A stretch of DNA of 39,158 bases from Sandaracinaceae bacterium (GCA_017881055.1 JADGRF010000048.1:1-39158); one strand, 5' to 3'. Counted from the stretch's first letter, positions 7,646 through 16,854 are shown. Translations and numbers: made by a program. The notes: generated by a model not told the origin, from the letters alone.

Positions 7646-9810
7646 GTAAGATTCCGGACTTCAGCAAACTCGAGCTCGACGCGATTGCGATCAAGAACGC
7701 GAGCGCTCCCGCCGCGTCTCCCGAGCTGCTCTGGCACACGCCCGAACAGATCGACGTGCAGCCGTTCTACAGCGCGCGCGATCTGCAGGGCGTCGAGCAC
7801 CTCAACTACATGCCAGGTCTGCCGCCGTTCGTGCGCGGTCCCTACCCCACGATGTACGTGCAGCAGCCGTGGACCGTGCGCCAGTACGCGGGCTTCTCGA
7901 CTGCAGAAGACAGCAACGCGTTTTACCGTCGCAACCTGGCGGCGGGGCAAAAAGGTCTGTCGATCGCGTTCGACTTGGCCACGCACCGCGGCTACGACTC
8001 CGACAACCCGCGCGTTGCAGGTGACGTCGGCATGGCTGGCGTCGCGATCGACTCGATCCTCGACATGCGCATCCTGTTCGATCGCATTCCGCTCGATCAG
8101 ATGAGCGTGTCGATGACCATGAACGGCGCCGTGCTGCCCGTCATGGCGCTCTACATCCTCGCCGCCGAAGAGCAAGGCGTATCGCTCGAGAAGCTGACCG
8201 GAACCATTCAGAACGACATTCTGAAGGAGTTCATGGTTCGCAACACGTACATCTATCCGCCGAAGCCGTCGATGCGCATCATCGGCGACATCTTCTCGTT
8301 CACGTCGCAGAAGATGCCGAAGTTCAACAGCATCAGCATCTCGGGCTATCATATGCAGGAGGCCGGAGCGACGGCCGACATCGAGCTCGCCTACACGCTC
8401 GCGGACGGTCTCGAGTACATCCGCACCGGTATCGCGGCCGGTCTCTCGATCGACAAGTTCGCGCCGCGCCTCTCGTTCTTCTGGGCCGTGGGTATGAACT
8501 TCTTCATGGAAGTGGCGAAGATGCGCGCCGCGCGCATGCTCTGGGCGAAGATCGTCAAGGGCTTCAACCCGAAGGACGCGAAGTCCATGGCGCTGCGCAC
8601 GCACTGCCAGACTTCCGGCTGGAGCCTGACCGCGCAGGATCCTTTCAACAACGTCGCGCGTACCTGCATCGAAGCGCTGGCCGCTGCGTGCGGTCACACG
8701 CAGTCGCTGCACACCAACGCGCTCGACGAAGCGCTCGCGCTGCCGACCGACTTCAGCGCGCGCATCGCACGCAACACGCAGATCTACTTGCAGCAGGAAA
8801 CCGGCGTGTGCCGCAGCGTGGATCCGTGGGGCGGCAGCTACTACGTCGAGCGCTTGACGCACGATCTGGCACAGCGCGCGTGGGCCTTGATCGAAGAGGT
8901 CGAGGGGCTCGGGGGCATGGCCAAAGCGATCGAAGCAGGCTTGCCGAAGCTGCGCATCGAAGAAGCTGCAACGCGCACCCAGGCGCGCATCGATTCCGGT
9001 CGTCAGACGATCGTCGGCGTGAACAAGTATCCGCCGGAACGCGAAGAGAAGCTGAAGATCCTCAAGGTCGAGAACACCGAGGTGCGCGCAGCGCAGATCC
9101 ATCGCCTCGATCAGCTGCGCAAGCAGCGGGACGCGGGCAAGGTGCGCGCCGCGCTCGATGCGCTGACCAAGAGCGCCGATACCGGCGAAGGCAACGTGCT
9201 CGAGCTCGCGGTTGCCGCCGTGCGCCTGCGGGCCAGCGTCGGCGAGATCAGTGACGCATTGGAGAAGGTCTGGGGCCGCCACGAGGCCACGACGCGCTCC
9301 ATCAGCGGCGTGTATAGTAGCGAGGTGAGTCAGTCATCGAACGAGCTCAACGACGTGCTCGAGCTCACGCGTGCCTTCGAGACGCGCGAAGGTCGCAGGC
9401 CGCGCCTCTTGGTCGCGAAGATGGGCCAAGACGGCCATGATCGCGGCGCGAAAGTGATCGCAACGGCCTTCGCCGACATGGGCTTCGACGTCGACGTCGG
9501 TCCGCTCTTCCAGACGCCGGAAGAGACCGCGCGTCAAGCCGTCGAGAACGATGTGCACGTGGTCGGCGCAAGCTCGCTCGCCGCAGGTCATCTCACGCTC
9601 GTGCCGGCGCTGCGCAAAGCGCTCGACGGACTCGGTCGCGACGACATCATGATCGCGGTGGGCGGCGTGATTCCTCCGCAGGATTACGACGCGCTCTACG
9701 CTGCGGGCGCGTCCTGCATCTTCGGCCCCGGAACCGTGATCACCAAAGCCGCGAAGGACCTGCTGGCGGAGCTCGAGCGGCGCCTCGGCGACGAAGCCGC
9801 GGAAGCGTGA
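7642..9810 (+). CDS. mutB: Methylmalonyl-CoA mutase large (catalytic) subunit
   Basis: The 722-residue catalytic subunit. The N-terminal barrel binds substrate ([24 protein letters not shown] and [16 protein letters not shown] are highly conserved family segments). The C-terminal B12 domain carries DxHxxG as D597-G-H599-D-R-G602, with H599 the lower cobalt ligand, followed by [11 protein letters not shown] and VGGVIPPQD. The ATG at 7642 overlaps the mutA stop, so the two subunits are translated together. MeaB, which protects and reloads the mutase, follows after 4 bases. Neither methylmalonyl-CoA epimerase nor a biotin carboxylase lies in the window, though a carboxyltransferase subunit does (34866-36395). 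Confidence 0.97.
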   Translation: MSKIPDFSKLELDAIAIKNASAPAASPELLWHTPEQIDVQPFYSARDLQGVEHLNYMPGLPPFVRGPYPTMYVQQPWTVRQYAGFSTAEDSNAFYRRNLAAGQKGLSIAFDLATHRGYDSDNPRVAGDVGMAGVAIDSILDMRILFDRIPLDQMSVSMTMNGAVLPVMALYILAAEEQGVSLEKLTGTIQNDILKEFMVRNTYIYPPKPSMRIIGDIFSFTSQKMPKFNSISISGYHMQEAGATADIELAYTLADGLEYIRTGIAAGLSIDKFAPRLSFFWAVGMNFFMEVAKMRAARMLWAKIVKGFNPKDAKSMALRTHCQTSGWSLTAQDPFNNVARTCIEALAAACGHTQSLHTNALDEALALPTDFSARIARNTQIYLQQETGVCRSVDPWGGSYYVERLTHDLAQRAWALIEEVEGLGGMAKAIEAGLPKLRIEEAATRTQARIDSGRQTIVGVNKYPPEREEKLKILKVENTEVRAAQIHRLDQLRKQRDAGKVRAALDALTKSADTGEGNVLELAVAAVRLRASVGEISDALEKVWGRHEATTRSISGVYSSEVSQSSNELNDVLELTRAFETREGRRPRLLVAKMGQDGHDRGAKVIATAFADMGFDVDVGPLFQTPEETARQAVENDVHVVGASSLAAGHLTLVPALRKALDGLGRDDIMIAVGGVIPPQDYDALYAAGASCIFGPGTVITKAAKDLLAELERRLGDEAAEA

Positions 9811-9814
9811 CGCG

Positions 9815-10864
9815 ATGAGCCGGCGCATCTACGAGGACGACGGTGAGCCGCAGAGCTCGCCGCCACCCGTCGTGGGTAGGCACAGGCGCAAGCTGGACGT
9901 CGCAGAATATGCGGCCGGCGTTCTTGCGTGCGATCGCGCCGTGCTCGGTCGCGCGATCACGCTGATCGAGAGCAACGCGAAGAAGGATCAGCAGCTCGCA
10001 CAGCGCTTGCTGGTGGAGCTCCTGCCTCACAGCGGCAAGTCGCAGCGCGTCGGCATCACGGGCGTGCCCGGCGTCGGCAAGAGCACGTTCATCGAAGCGC
10101 TCGGCAGCAATCTCACGGCAGCTGGACACCGCGTGGCGGTGCTCGCCGTGGATCCCACGAGCGGCGTCACGGGCGGCAGCATCCTCGGCGACAAGACGCG
10201 CATGACCAAGCTCTCGCGCGACGAGCGCGCGTTCGTGCGTCCGTCGCCGTCGTCGGGCTCGCTCGGCGGCGTGGGTCGCAAGACGCGCGAGACGATGCTC
10301 GCGTGCGAAGCCGCGGGCTTCGACGTGATCTTGGTCGAGACGGTCGGCGTGGGGCAGTCGGAAACCGTGGTTTCCGAGATGGTCGACTTCTTCCTGGTGC
10401 TCATGCTCGCGAACGCGGGCGACGAGCTGCAAGGCATCAAGCGCGGCATCATGGAGCTGGCGGACATGATCGCCATCAACAAAGCGGAAGCCGACGCGAC
10501 CGCCGCGCGCAACGCCAAGCGCGAGTACATGTCCGCGCTGCGCCTGATGCGCGGCACGCATGCGGACTGGAAGCCCCCCGTATTGACGGTGAGCGGATTG
10601 CACAACCAGGGCCTGGACGTGCTCTGGGAGAAGATCACGGAGTTCCGCGCGCTCTTCACGAAGAACGGTCAGCTGGAAGTACGCCGTCGCGAGCAGATGC
10701 GCCGCTGGATGTGGAGCATGGTCGACGATCGCGTGCGAGCCGCGGTGCGCGAACATCCGGAGGTCGCAACGCTCGTCACGCGCCTGGAACGTGAGCTGAT
10801 CGAAGGCACGACCACGGCCACCTTGGGTGCGGAAGCGATCCTGCGCGCCTTTGGTATCGGCTGA
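9815..10864 (+). CDS. meaB: Methylmalonyl-CoA mutase-associated GTPase MeaB
   Basis: A 349-residue G3E-type GTPase of the MeaB/ArgK family, which gates AdoCbl delivery to the mutase and removes damaged cofactor. The P-loop is GVPGVGKS (83-90), followed by AVDPTSGVTGGSILGDKTRM, which is diagnostic for MeaB, then VETVGVGQSE and the base-recognition segment INKAEAD. The C-terminus contains the dimerisation helices. A GGAAG ribosome binding site lies about 10 bases before the ATG, and the mutB stop is 4 bases upstream. The gene ends the three-gene operon, followed by a strong hairpin. Confidence 0.96.
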   Translation: MSRRIYEDDGEPQSSPPPVVGRHRRKLDVAEYAAGVLACDRAVLGRAITLIESNAKKDQQLAQRLLVELLPHSGKSQRVGITGVPGVGKSTFIEALGSNLTAAGHRVAVLAVDPTSGVTGGSILGDKTRMTKLSRDERAFVRPSPSSGSLGGVGRKTRETMLACEAAGFDVILVETVGVGQSETVVSEMVDFFLVLMLANAGDELQGIKRGIMELADMIAINKAEADATAARNAKREYMSALRLMRGTHADWKPPVLTVSGLHNQGLDVLWEKITEFRALFTKNGQLEVRRREQMRRWMWSMVDDRVRAAVREHPEVATLVTRLERELIEGTTTATLGAEAILRAFGIG

Positions 10865-10906
10865 CTGGGCGCGTGCAACCGATGCTCGCTAGCTACGGCT
10901 GACGAT

Positions 10907-10937
10907 GCATGGTCGACCCGCAGGCCGTCGACCATGC
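10907..10937. terminator. Bidirectional hairpin between convergent genes
   Basis: A perfect 11-bp inverted repeat, GCATGGTCGAC (10907-10917) and GTCGACCATGC (10927-10937), with a 9-base loop. It sits in the 91-base gap between the ends of meaB and the HARE-domain gene. There is no clear U tract, so termination would depend on the stem alone or on Rho. It may instead protect 3' ends. Confidence 0.55.
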
Positions 10938-10955
10938 TCGTGCAGCGCTGGGGTC

Positions 10956-12953
10956 TCAGTCGTCGCCGTCGGGATCGATGTCGCCGTCTTCGATCTCGTC
11001 GTCTTCGTCTTCGTCGCCATCCTCGTCGCCATCCGGATCGGGGTTGGATTCACTTCCGCCCTCGTCGCCAGATTCGTCGGACGCTTCGTCTATCGCTTCT
11101 TGGTCGGCACGCGAGTCGTCATCGTCGTCGCCGCGGTCGATGGCTTCGTGCTCAGTGTGCTCAGTGTGCTCGTGGGCCTCGTCGTCCGTTTCCTCGCCGC
11201 CCTCGTCGCTGGCGGACACGTGGTCCGTCTGCTGATTGGCCTGCTTGGCTTCGTCGGTAGCGGCAGTCTGTTCCTCACGCTGATCCGTCGGTGTGCGCTG
11301 CTCGCGGTTGTTGCCGCGGCCGCCTCGCTCTCCACGCTCGGGACGCTCTGCGCCGAAGTCGCCGCGCGCTTCGCGATCGCGCTGTTGTGCCTCGCGCTCG
11401 CGGCGTTCGCGTTGCTCCGGCGTGTCGCCGAGACCCTCGAGCAGCTCGAAGTCGATCTCGTTGTGCACGATCGCGTAGCTGCGCACGGCAACGCCGAGGC
11501 GTTCCATGGCAGTCGCGAGCGCCATGCCGTCGAACAGCGCAATCGGCGCGGCTCCCGGCATTGCAGCTTCTTCGCGCGCGCCGCTCGTGATGCGACCGGT
11601 CGTGACCAGCCACGCATTCGAAGCCTGTCCGTAGTGGTGCAATGCGCCGCGCACGTCGATCACGTTTTCGCGAGTTGCTTCGCGGCTGCCACGCAGCACC
11701 ACGATCGCGAGACGCGTCTCTTCGCTGCCACGCTTGAGCGTGCCGGCGAAATGAAGCTCGGTGGGCGGGCCGTCCGGCCTACGCACCGCGCGCAAGGCGG
11801 TCACGCCTTCGGTGTTGAGCCACGTTGCAACCAACTCTGCGAAGCCTGCGATCGGCAGGTCGCTCAAGCGATTGATCAACGTGCGACGCAGCTCCGCGCC
11901 GTAGCGGTCCGCGGCCCCGAGCAAGTCCTGCTCGGCACGCACCAGTTGCTTGCTCAGCTGCCACTCGGAGAGCGACACGCGTCCGCCGCGCAGCCGAAAG
12001 CGCGGCCGTGCACGCGCCTGTTCGGCGCGGGCGATGTCCGCACGCACGGAAGCAGCGATCGTCGGAGCGAGGCCCGCGGGATTTCCGCTGAGCCGGCCGC
12101 GACGAACGAGCAGCTCGGCAACGCGCGGGAAGCCGTGCGCCACGTGCTCGCCTCGTGACAGCACGAACCACACGGCATCGGCGAGATCCTTGCCGAGCAA
12201 GTCGCCGTCGGCCGGTGCACGGTTCCAGTCGAGCTGGGCCGTTTCATCACGTCGGAAGTCGCCGCGCTGGTCCCCACGCGGCTCACCGCGTTGCTCACCG
12301 CGCGGCTCACGTTGATCACGCGGACGGTCGCGGTTGTCCCGCGATCGGTCGCGTCCATCACGCGGGAAGTCACGACCGAAGTCGCGTGGCGGCTCGCGCA
12401 CGACCGGCTCGTTGCGTGGCGGCTGCTCGTTGCGCGGCGCGCCACCCTCGATCGGGGTATCGCCGCCCTTACCACGACGCCGACGACGGCGACGGCGCCG
12501 ACCGTTCTTGTCGGTGCCCTCCGGCTCCTGCTCGAGGCCGGCGAGGATCGGATCGTCGTCGCCCTCTTCCTCCGGAAAGACGTCCGCGCCCGGCAATGCC
12601 GGTGGCTTCTGACTCACGGAGATCGGGGCCTCGGCGCTGCCAGCGACGGCTTCGTCGGTGATCGCAGGCGCGCTCGATTCCGCTTCGATCGCCGCAGCAG
12701 CTGCCACGGCCGCCGCGAAGTCCTTCAGAGCCTCTTCGCGAATCGCGAATACGCCGGGCTTCACTTTCGTGATCGGGGCTTGCCCGCGATCCTTCTTAAC
12801 CATCATCGCCAGCCGCGAGCTCATCGTAACTTCAGGCGTCTTGCCGACGTGCGAGAGCAGGTTGCGCTCGATCGCGAGCTCGGTGATGCGCTTGTAGTGC
12901 AGCGGTTCGCCTGCGGTTCGCAGAACCTCCAGCGCCGCTTCCGTGAAAGTCAT
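10956..12953 (-). CDS. HARE-HTH protein with degenerate Mrr-type nuclease domain and acidic tail
   Basis: A 665-residue mosaic. Residues 1-73 match the HARE-HTH winged helix (MTFTEAALEVLRTAGEPLHY, ending in a GVFAI wing). Then come an Ala-rich linker, an acidic patch, a nine-arginine run (152-160) and an RD/RG-rich disordered region (to 235). Residues about 250-330 look like a second winged helix. Residues about 368-490 follow the Mrr_cat pattern (AELVATWLNTEG, then VRGALHHYG, AWLVTTGRIT, ALFDGMAL). The strand that should carry Q-x-K reads IVVLRGS, so the catalytic lysine seems lost. A second RE/RD-rich segment (514-560) and a long Asp/Glu tail (to 665) follow. A DNA- or RNA-binding, non-cutting role seems likely, but the function is unknown. 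Its promoter resembles those of the ribosomal protein genes. Confidence 0.7.
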   Translation of the reverse strand: MTFTEAALEVLRTAGEPLHYKRITELAIERNLLSHVGKTPEVTMSSRLAMMVKKDRGQAPITKVKPGVFAIREEALKDFAAAVAAAAAIEAESSAPAITDEAVAGSAEAPISVSQKPPALPGADVFPEEEGDDDPILAGLEQEPEGTDKNGRRRRRRRRRGKGGDTPIEGGAPRNEQPPRNEPVVREPPRDFGRDFPRDGRDRSRDNRDRPRDQREPRGEQRGEPRGDQRGDFRRDETAQLDWNRAPADGDLLGKDLADAVWFVLSRGEHVAHGFPRVAELLVRRGRLSGNPAGLAPTIAASVRADIARAEQARARPRFRLRGGRVSLSEWQLSKQLVRAEQDLLGAADRYGAELRRTLINRLSDLPIAGFAELVATWLNTEGVTALRAVRRPDGPPTELHFAGTLKRGSEETRLAIVVLRGSREATRENVIDVRGALHHYGQASNAWLVTTGRITSGAREEAAMPGAAPIALFDGMALATAMERLGVAVRSYAIVHNEIDFELLEGLGDTPEQRERREREAQQRDREARGDFGAERPERGERGGRGNNREQRTPTDQREEQTAATDEAKQANQQTDHVSASDEGGEETDDEAHEHTEHTEHEAIDRGDDDDDSRADQEAIDEASDESGDEGGSESNPDPDGDEDGDEDEDDEIEDGDIDPDGDD

Positions 12954-13002
12954 TGTGCGTGTTCTCGTTTCGTAGGGATCATAGGGATAAAATGTGTCGC
13001 GG

Positions 13003-13032
13003 AAGCTAACACCGCGCCCCGGGGAGCGCAAA
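13003..13032 (-). promoter_or_regulatory. Candidate promoter of the HARE-HTH gene (TTTGCG-N18-TAGCTT)
   Basis: Reading the minus strand, TTTGCG (13032-13027), an 18-base spacer beginning CTCCCCG, and TAGCTT (13008-13003), about 50 bases before the ATG at 12953. The GCTCCCCG element and TAGCTTCC are shared with the rpsP promoter, which makes this more convincing than a lone match. Confidence 0.5.
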
Positions 13033-13076
13033 CCCGGGACTTTCCTTGTGGTGCGCACTGCGCTATGGGACCGCGC

Positions 13077-13349
13077 ATGGCGGACATCCGGGTCGAGAAA
13101 GCGCACGGCTTGAGCAAAGAGGCCGCGATGCAGGTCGCGTTGCGCGTGGCCCAGCGGCTCAAAGAGAAGGCTCAACTGAGCTACCGCGTGAACGGCGACG
13201 TGATCGAGCTCGAGCGTACCGGCGCCAAAGGCAAGATCGTCGTCGGCGAGAAGAGCTTCATCGCCGAGGTCACGCTCGGCCTGCTGCTCAAGCCCATGCG
13301 CGGCATGATCGAAGGCAAGATCGACGAATACTTCGCGCGCTATTTGTAG
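13077..13349 (+). CDS. Polyhydroxyalkanoic acid system family protein
   Basis: A 90-residue protein matching the PHA_gran_rgn family (PF09650): short basic-acidic proteins with ADIxxxxxHxLxxxxA at the start, a GDVIxLxRxGAKGxIxV middle and a hydrophobic LLKPMRGMIEGKID end. The family is named from association with polyhydroxyalkanoate gene sets, but its biochemical role is unclear, and no PHA synthase or phasin gene is present here. The ATG at 13077 (MADIRV) is chosen; one at 13065 would add four residues. The gene is divergent from the HARE-HTH gene and lies 76 bases before ddl. Confidence 0.75.
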   Translation: MADIRVEKAHGLSKEAAMQVALRVAQRLKEKAQLSYRVNGDVIELERTGAKGKIVVGEKSFIAEVTLGLLLKPMRGMIEGKIDEYFARYL

Positions 13350-13363
13350 CGCTAGCGAGTTTT

Positions 13364-13392
13364 TTGCCTGCGATCGCGAGTCCCTGTATTCG
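13364..13392 (+). promoter_or_regulatory. Candidate promoter for ddl
   Basis: TTGCCT (13364-13369), a 17-base spacer and TATTCG (13387-13392), about 34 bases before the ddl start. This allows ddl to be expressed separately from the gene upstream. Confidence 0.4.
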
Positions 13393-13425
13393 ACAGGAAG
13401 GTCGTGTTTCGCGAAGGGAGTCGAG

Positions 13426-14439
13426 ATGAAAGACAAGCGTATCGGGATCCTGATGGGCGGCCTGAGTGCGGAGCGCGAGGTCTCGATCACCACGGGTGAT
13501 GCGGTTTTCAAGGCACTGACGGAGCGCGGTTACATCGCCACCAAAGTGTTCGTGGACCGAGACATCGATCAAGTCTTGCGACAGGAGCCGATCGACGTAG
13601 CGTTCATCGCCCTCCATGGCTCGTACGGCGAAGACGGCTGCATGCAGGGGCTGCTCGAGCTGCTTCAGATCCCGTACACGGGTGCGGGCGTGACCGAGAG
13701 CGCGATCGCCATGGACAAGCTCAAGACCAAGGAGCTGTTCCGCCTGCACAACGTGTCGACGCCGCCGTACTACGTCGTCGAGTCCGAGCAGCTCGGCGAC
13801 CTCGAAGAGATCCACGGGTCGTTTGGCTACCCGGCCTTCGTGAAGCCGCGTCGCCAGGGTTCGAGCATCGGCACCGGGCGCGCCAACGATCTCGAAGAGC
13901 TGCGCGGCGCGTGCGAAGAAGCCGCGCGCTTCGACACGGCGATCCTCGTCGAGCGCTTCATCGAAGGTCGCGAGGTTGCGGTGGGCCTGCTCGACGGCCG
14001 CGCGCTGGGCGCGATCGAGATCGTCCCGAAGAGCGGCGTCTACGACTACAAGTCGAAGTACCAGAAGGGTCGCAGCGACTATCACTTGCCGGCACGGCTG
14101 TCGCCAACGCGCTACGCGGGCGTCCTGCGCATCGCCGAGCGTGCGGTTCGCGCAGTTGGTGGTGCGAGCGGTGGCGCGCGTGTCGACATCCTGGTGTCCG
14201 AGGGCGAAAACGAATACGTGCTCGAAGTGAACACGTTACCCGGCATGACGCCGACCTCGCTCTTGCCCAAGATTGCGGCAGGCGCAGGTCTGGATTTCGG
14301 CGACTTGTGCGAAGCGATGCTCGCGCGCGCGTCACTCAAGATCGGCCGTAGCTCGCGCACGATCAGCTCGTCGTTTCCAACTGCCCATGACGACCAGAGC
14401 GCTCTGTCCGCGTCGACCGACCTGCACGACGCGCTCTGA
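13426..14439 (+). CDS. ddl: D-alanine--D-alanine ligase
   Basis: A 337-residue ATP-grasp ligase that makes the D-Ala-D-Ala dipeptide for peptidoglycan in the cytoplasm. The N-terminal GGLSAEREVS, the substrate loop ALHGSYGEDG, the ATP-grasp lysines (AFVKPRRQGSSIG), the omega loop YDYKSKYQKG and the metal/phosphate segment LEVNTLPGMTPTSLLPKIA are all intact. The omega loop keeps the Tyr of D-Ala ligases, not the Phe seen in D-lactate ligases, so vancomycin-type depsipeptide synthesis is not suggested. The C-terminal 30 residues are Ser/Thr-rich and poorly conserved. A strong ribosome binding site (AAGGGAG) lies before the ATG. It is not in a mur/fts cluster here. Confidence 0.96.
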   Translation: MKDKRIGILMGGLSAEREVSITTGDAVFKALTERGYIATKVFVDRDIDQVLRQEPIDVAFIALHGSYGEDGCMQGLLELLQIPYTGAGVTESAIAMDKLKTKELFRLHNVSTPPYYVVESEQLGDLEEIHGSFGYPAFVKPRRQGSSIGTGRANDLEELRGACEEAARFDTAILVERFIEGREVAVGLLDGRALGAIEIVPKSGVYDYKSKYQKGRSDYHLPARLSPTRYAGVLRIAERAVRAVGGASGGARVDILVSEGENEYVLEVNTLPGMTPTSLLPKIAAGAGLDFGDLCEAMLARASLKIGRSSRTISSSFPTAHDDQSALSASTDLHDAL

Positions 14440-14452
14440 GCCGCGCCGCGAG

Positions 14453-15421
14453 TCAGTTGGTCTTGGCAGCCGTGCGCTGACCGAGCCAAAGCCCGGTTTC
14501 GCCGCCCGTCGCGACTGCGGTCGCACGAAACACCACCAGCGTCACCTGGCCTGCGCCATCACGGGCCTGCGTCTCGACGACGTAGCTACCGGCGTCGTGG
14601 GCGCACATCTGCAGCGCGGCCTGGCCGCGTGCGCCCTCGCCCACCGAGCGCTCCACGCCGTGATCGTCCAGCACACGTAAGCCGAGGTCTTGCACGCCCT
14701 CGCTTCCAAAGGCTGCGACGGTGTAACAGGTGGCAGCTGCAATCGGCAGACCCGTGCGAATCCGTTCCTGTTGCGCGATTGGGAATACGATCGGGTCGAG
14801 CGCCTGCGTGAAGCCGCGCTTGTGCATCCCTTCCCGGAGGCTGAGCAGTGGATCTTCGCTCGTGTCTCGGAGCGGTGCCGCTTCTGCGAAAGCTGGCCGG
14901 CCGCCGATCACGCGGGCTGCTGCTGGCAGTGAAGCTCGCGTGCCAAAAAACGATAGCACCACGAAGCTGCCGTCGCCGTCGTACAGCTGCATCACGTAGT
15001 AGAGGTCGCTCGCCGTCTTGCCACTACACACTTGCAGTGTCGGGTGCGGATCGGGCTCCGAATCGACGACCACCAGGTCTCCCTCGGGTGTGTAGAGCGC
15101 GGCGTCGACGTCGCTGACGTTCTTCGTGGCGATCGCGACGATCGTGAGACACGTGTCAGCTGGCACGTGCACGGGGAACGTGGCGTGGTTGCCTCCAGGT
15201 AAGAAGCCCGCGAAGGCGTGTGCATCCGGTACGAGACCCTGACGCGCGAGCTCGACCGAGATCCGTCGCATCGTCGCCACCAGCATCGGCGCGACTTTGA
15301 CCTGTCCACCCGCGGGCGTCGCTTCCGCGTGCCGCGCCTCTGGGGCGGAGGCTCCGACGCACGCAGAGACGAGACACGCGCAGAAGCACCAGACGGCAAC
15401 ACCCATTCGCGTTCGACTCAC
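14453..15421 (-). CDS. Predicted lipoprotein with two cysteine-paired PPC-like beta domains
   Basis: Family not recognised. The GTG at 15421 overlaps the upstream stop as GTGA and gives a proper signal sequence: basic MSRTR, a hydrophobic core and lipobox LVSAC with C21. The later ATG at 15406 would lose the basic residues. The mature protein (322 residues in all) has two repeats of about 70 residues with Cys pairs C91/C132 and C232/C273, each 41 residues apart. Each repeat reads roughly C-x-x-x-A-x ... D-x-x-L-x-V/Y ... C ... D-G-x-G-x-x-x-L. The pattern resembles the bacterial pre-peptidase C-terminal (PPC) beta-sandwich. It is a paralogue of the neighbouring gene. No catalytic motif is seen; a surface or periplasmic binding role is a guess. 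Confidence 0.65.
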   Translation of the reverse strand: MSRTRMGVAVWCFCACLVSACVGASAPEARHAEATPAGGQVKVAPMLVATMRRISVELARQGLVPDAHAFAGFLPGGNHATFPVHVPADTCLTIVAIATKNVSDVDAALYTPEGDLVVVDSEPDPHPTLQVCSGKTASDLYYVMQLYDGDGSFVVLSFFGTRASLPAAARVIGGRPAFAEAAPLRDTSEDPLLSLREGMHKRGFTQALDPIVFPIAQQERIRTGLPIAAATCYTVAAFGSEGVQDLGLRVLDDHGVERSVGEGARGQAALQMCAHDAGSYVVETQARDGAGQVTLVVFRATAVATGGETGLWLGQRTAAKTN

Positions 15422-16743
15422 GGTGCCACCGCTGCTTTCGCCGCAACCCCGACGCCGGGCTCGCGCCCCCGAAGCAACACGAAGCGTGCCGCCCCCCGGG
15501 CGTCCTTGGTGCGCAGCTGTACCCGCCGGGCGCTCGTCGCACTCGGGCAATCGAACACGATCGGGTCGCGCGCGCCGCTCGCGTCGAAGGCGAGCGGTTC
15601 CCCAAGCTCGTCGGTCAGCGCCAATTCGAGCTTGCCCGCGTTCATGCCGCCACCGGCCACCGCAGCAAACGCGGAGCAGGTGTGTGCCGCGCTGGTCACC
15701 GGCAACGCGAAGCTCGCGTCAGGCAACACGATGCCCGCATCGAGAAGCTCGGGCACGAACCCGCGCGCAACCAAGCGATGCACGGTCTCGGCATAGGATA
15801 TGCGGCTCGCACCGGTGATCCCCGGCGGCAGAACAGGCGGCTCGTCGAGCACATAGAGCTGCACCGCGTACGCGCCGTCGCCTTGGAACGATGCGACGTC
15901 GATCACGTAGCGTCCCTCGGACTCCGCACACAACTTCACGAGCCCATCACGGCGGCGCGTCGTGTCTTCCACCACCGGCTTCTGGGAGACCTCCGGATCG
16001 AACACGCGCAAGTCCATGTCGGGCACGTCGCCACTGCCGATGGCGGCGAGCGCGTAGCAGCGGCCGGGTTCGACGCGCAGCACGCTCGCGTTGTGCGCCT
16101 GACTGACCAGCGTGCCATACGTCGCGGTGCGCAGCGGCCGATAGCCCAGCGGAGCGAGGTCGGCGCTGACCCGCGCGACTTCTTCCTCGACAGCGGGGCC
16201 TTGCGGCTCGGGGCCAACGTCGACGGGTGCGGGCCGCGGCGTGCCCACCGCCTCGCAGCGCTCGAGGGCTTCTTTCGCGCTCACGTCGAGCTGCGCATGC
16301 GACAGCGGCGCGTAGACGACCTCGCCCTGACCGTCCAGCACCCGCAGCACGAGCTCGACGCGCTCGCCCTTCGCTCCGCAATAGAACACGAACGGCGCGG
16401 TGGTCGGCCCTTCGGAGCCGGCGAGCAGCTTGCCTTCGTGGCTCTCGACACGCAGCTCGATGTCCTGCGTGAGCTTCGCTCCAACCGCGAGAAAGCCGCG
16501 GCAGTCTGCGTGCTCGAACTCGACCGCGCGCACGCGCGTGTCACCTGCCAACATGAACTCGGGCGCGTCGAGCCGTGCATCGCCGCCCGCGCTCAGCGGA
16601 TCAATCGCGCCGTGCACGCAGCGCAGGAGCGGACTCGTGCTTCTATCCGCGCGGACGCCGTTCGTCATCGTCAGCGAGCACAGCGTCGCCAGCGCAGACT
16701 GGACAAGGAGACGGCGACGGCTCGAGGCATGCGTGGACACCAT
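15418..16743 (-). CDS. Exported protein with three cysteine-paired PPC-like beta domains
   Basis: Family not recognised. It has 441 residues from the ATG at 16743. The signal sequence has a twin-arginine look (SRRRLLVQSALATL, residues 8-21), with probable cleavage after GVRA, so Tat export is possible. Three repeats follow with Cys pairs C81/C122, C229/C272 and C356/C399, at 41-43 spacing, matching the two repeats of the overlapping downstream gene. Segments before repeats, such as VHRLVARGFVP, also recur, so the full unit may be about 110 residues. A Pro/Glu-rich linker lies at about 168-192. The conserved spacing suggests one disulfide per domain, which fits an extracytoplasmic site. Confidence 0.65.
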   Translation of the reverse strand: MVSTHASSRRRLLVQSALATLCSLTMTNGVRADRSTSPLLRCVHGAIDPLSAGGDARLDAPEFMLAGDTRVRAVEFEHADCRGFLAVGAKLTQDIELRVESHEGKLLAGSEGPTTAPFVFYCGAKGERVELVLRVLDGQGEVVYAPLSHAQLDVSAKEALERCEAVGTPRPAPVDVGPEPQGPAVEEEVARVSADLAPLGYRPLRTATYGTLVSQAHNASVLRVEPGRCYALAAIGSGDVPDMDLRVFDPEVSQKPVVEDTTRRRDGLVKLCAESEGRYVIDVASFQGDGAYAVQLYVLDEPPVLPPGITGASRISYAETVHRLVARGFVPELLDAGIVLPDASFALPVTSAAHTCSAFAAVAGGGMNAGKLELALTDELGEPLAFDASGARDPIVFDCPSATSARRVQLRTKDARGAARFVLLRGREPGVGVAAKAAVAP

Positions 16744-16797
16744 CCTTAGGGTACCCGAACGCCAGCCGAACGCTTGCCGGGGCAGGAACACCGGTTC

Positions 16798-16826
16798 TTG
16801 ACATTTCCGATGGGTTTAGTCAGCTT
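16798..16826 (+). promoter_or_regulatory. Candidate promoter of the sulfur operon
   Basis: A consensus TTGACA (16798-16803), a 17-base spacer and CAGCTT (16821-16826), about 28 bases before the Rrf2 start. The -10 differs by one base from the TAGCTT found upstream of rpsP. The stretch CCGATGGGTTTAGTCAGC over the promoter holds a TAGTC half-site reminiscent of Rrf2-type operators, which would allow autoregulation. The dyad is imperfect. Confidence 0.5.
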
Positions 16827-16854
16827 ACATGCGTCTTTCGAGCACGCGCTCCCC

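Noticed and set aside
7600..9282. 560-residue minus-strand open frame opposite mutB
   Set aside because: mutB is an unmistakable gene on the plus strand. Long antisense frames are expected in GC-rich DNA with strong third-position bias.
10905..12158. 417-residue plus-strand open frame rich in Val, Ala and Phe, looking like a membrane protein
   Set aside because: It is the antisense of the acidic tail and charged regions of the HARE-HTH gene; Asp/Glu/Arg codons read backwards give hydrophobic runs. It has no family match.
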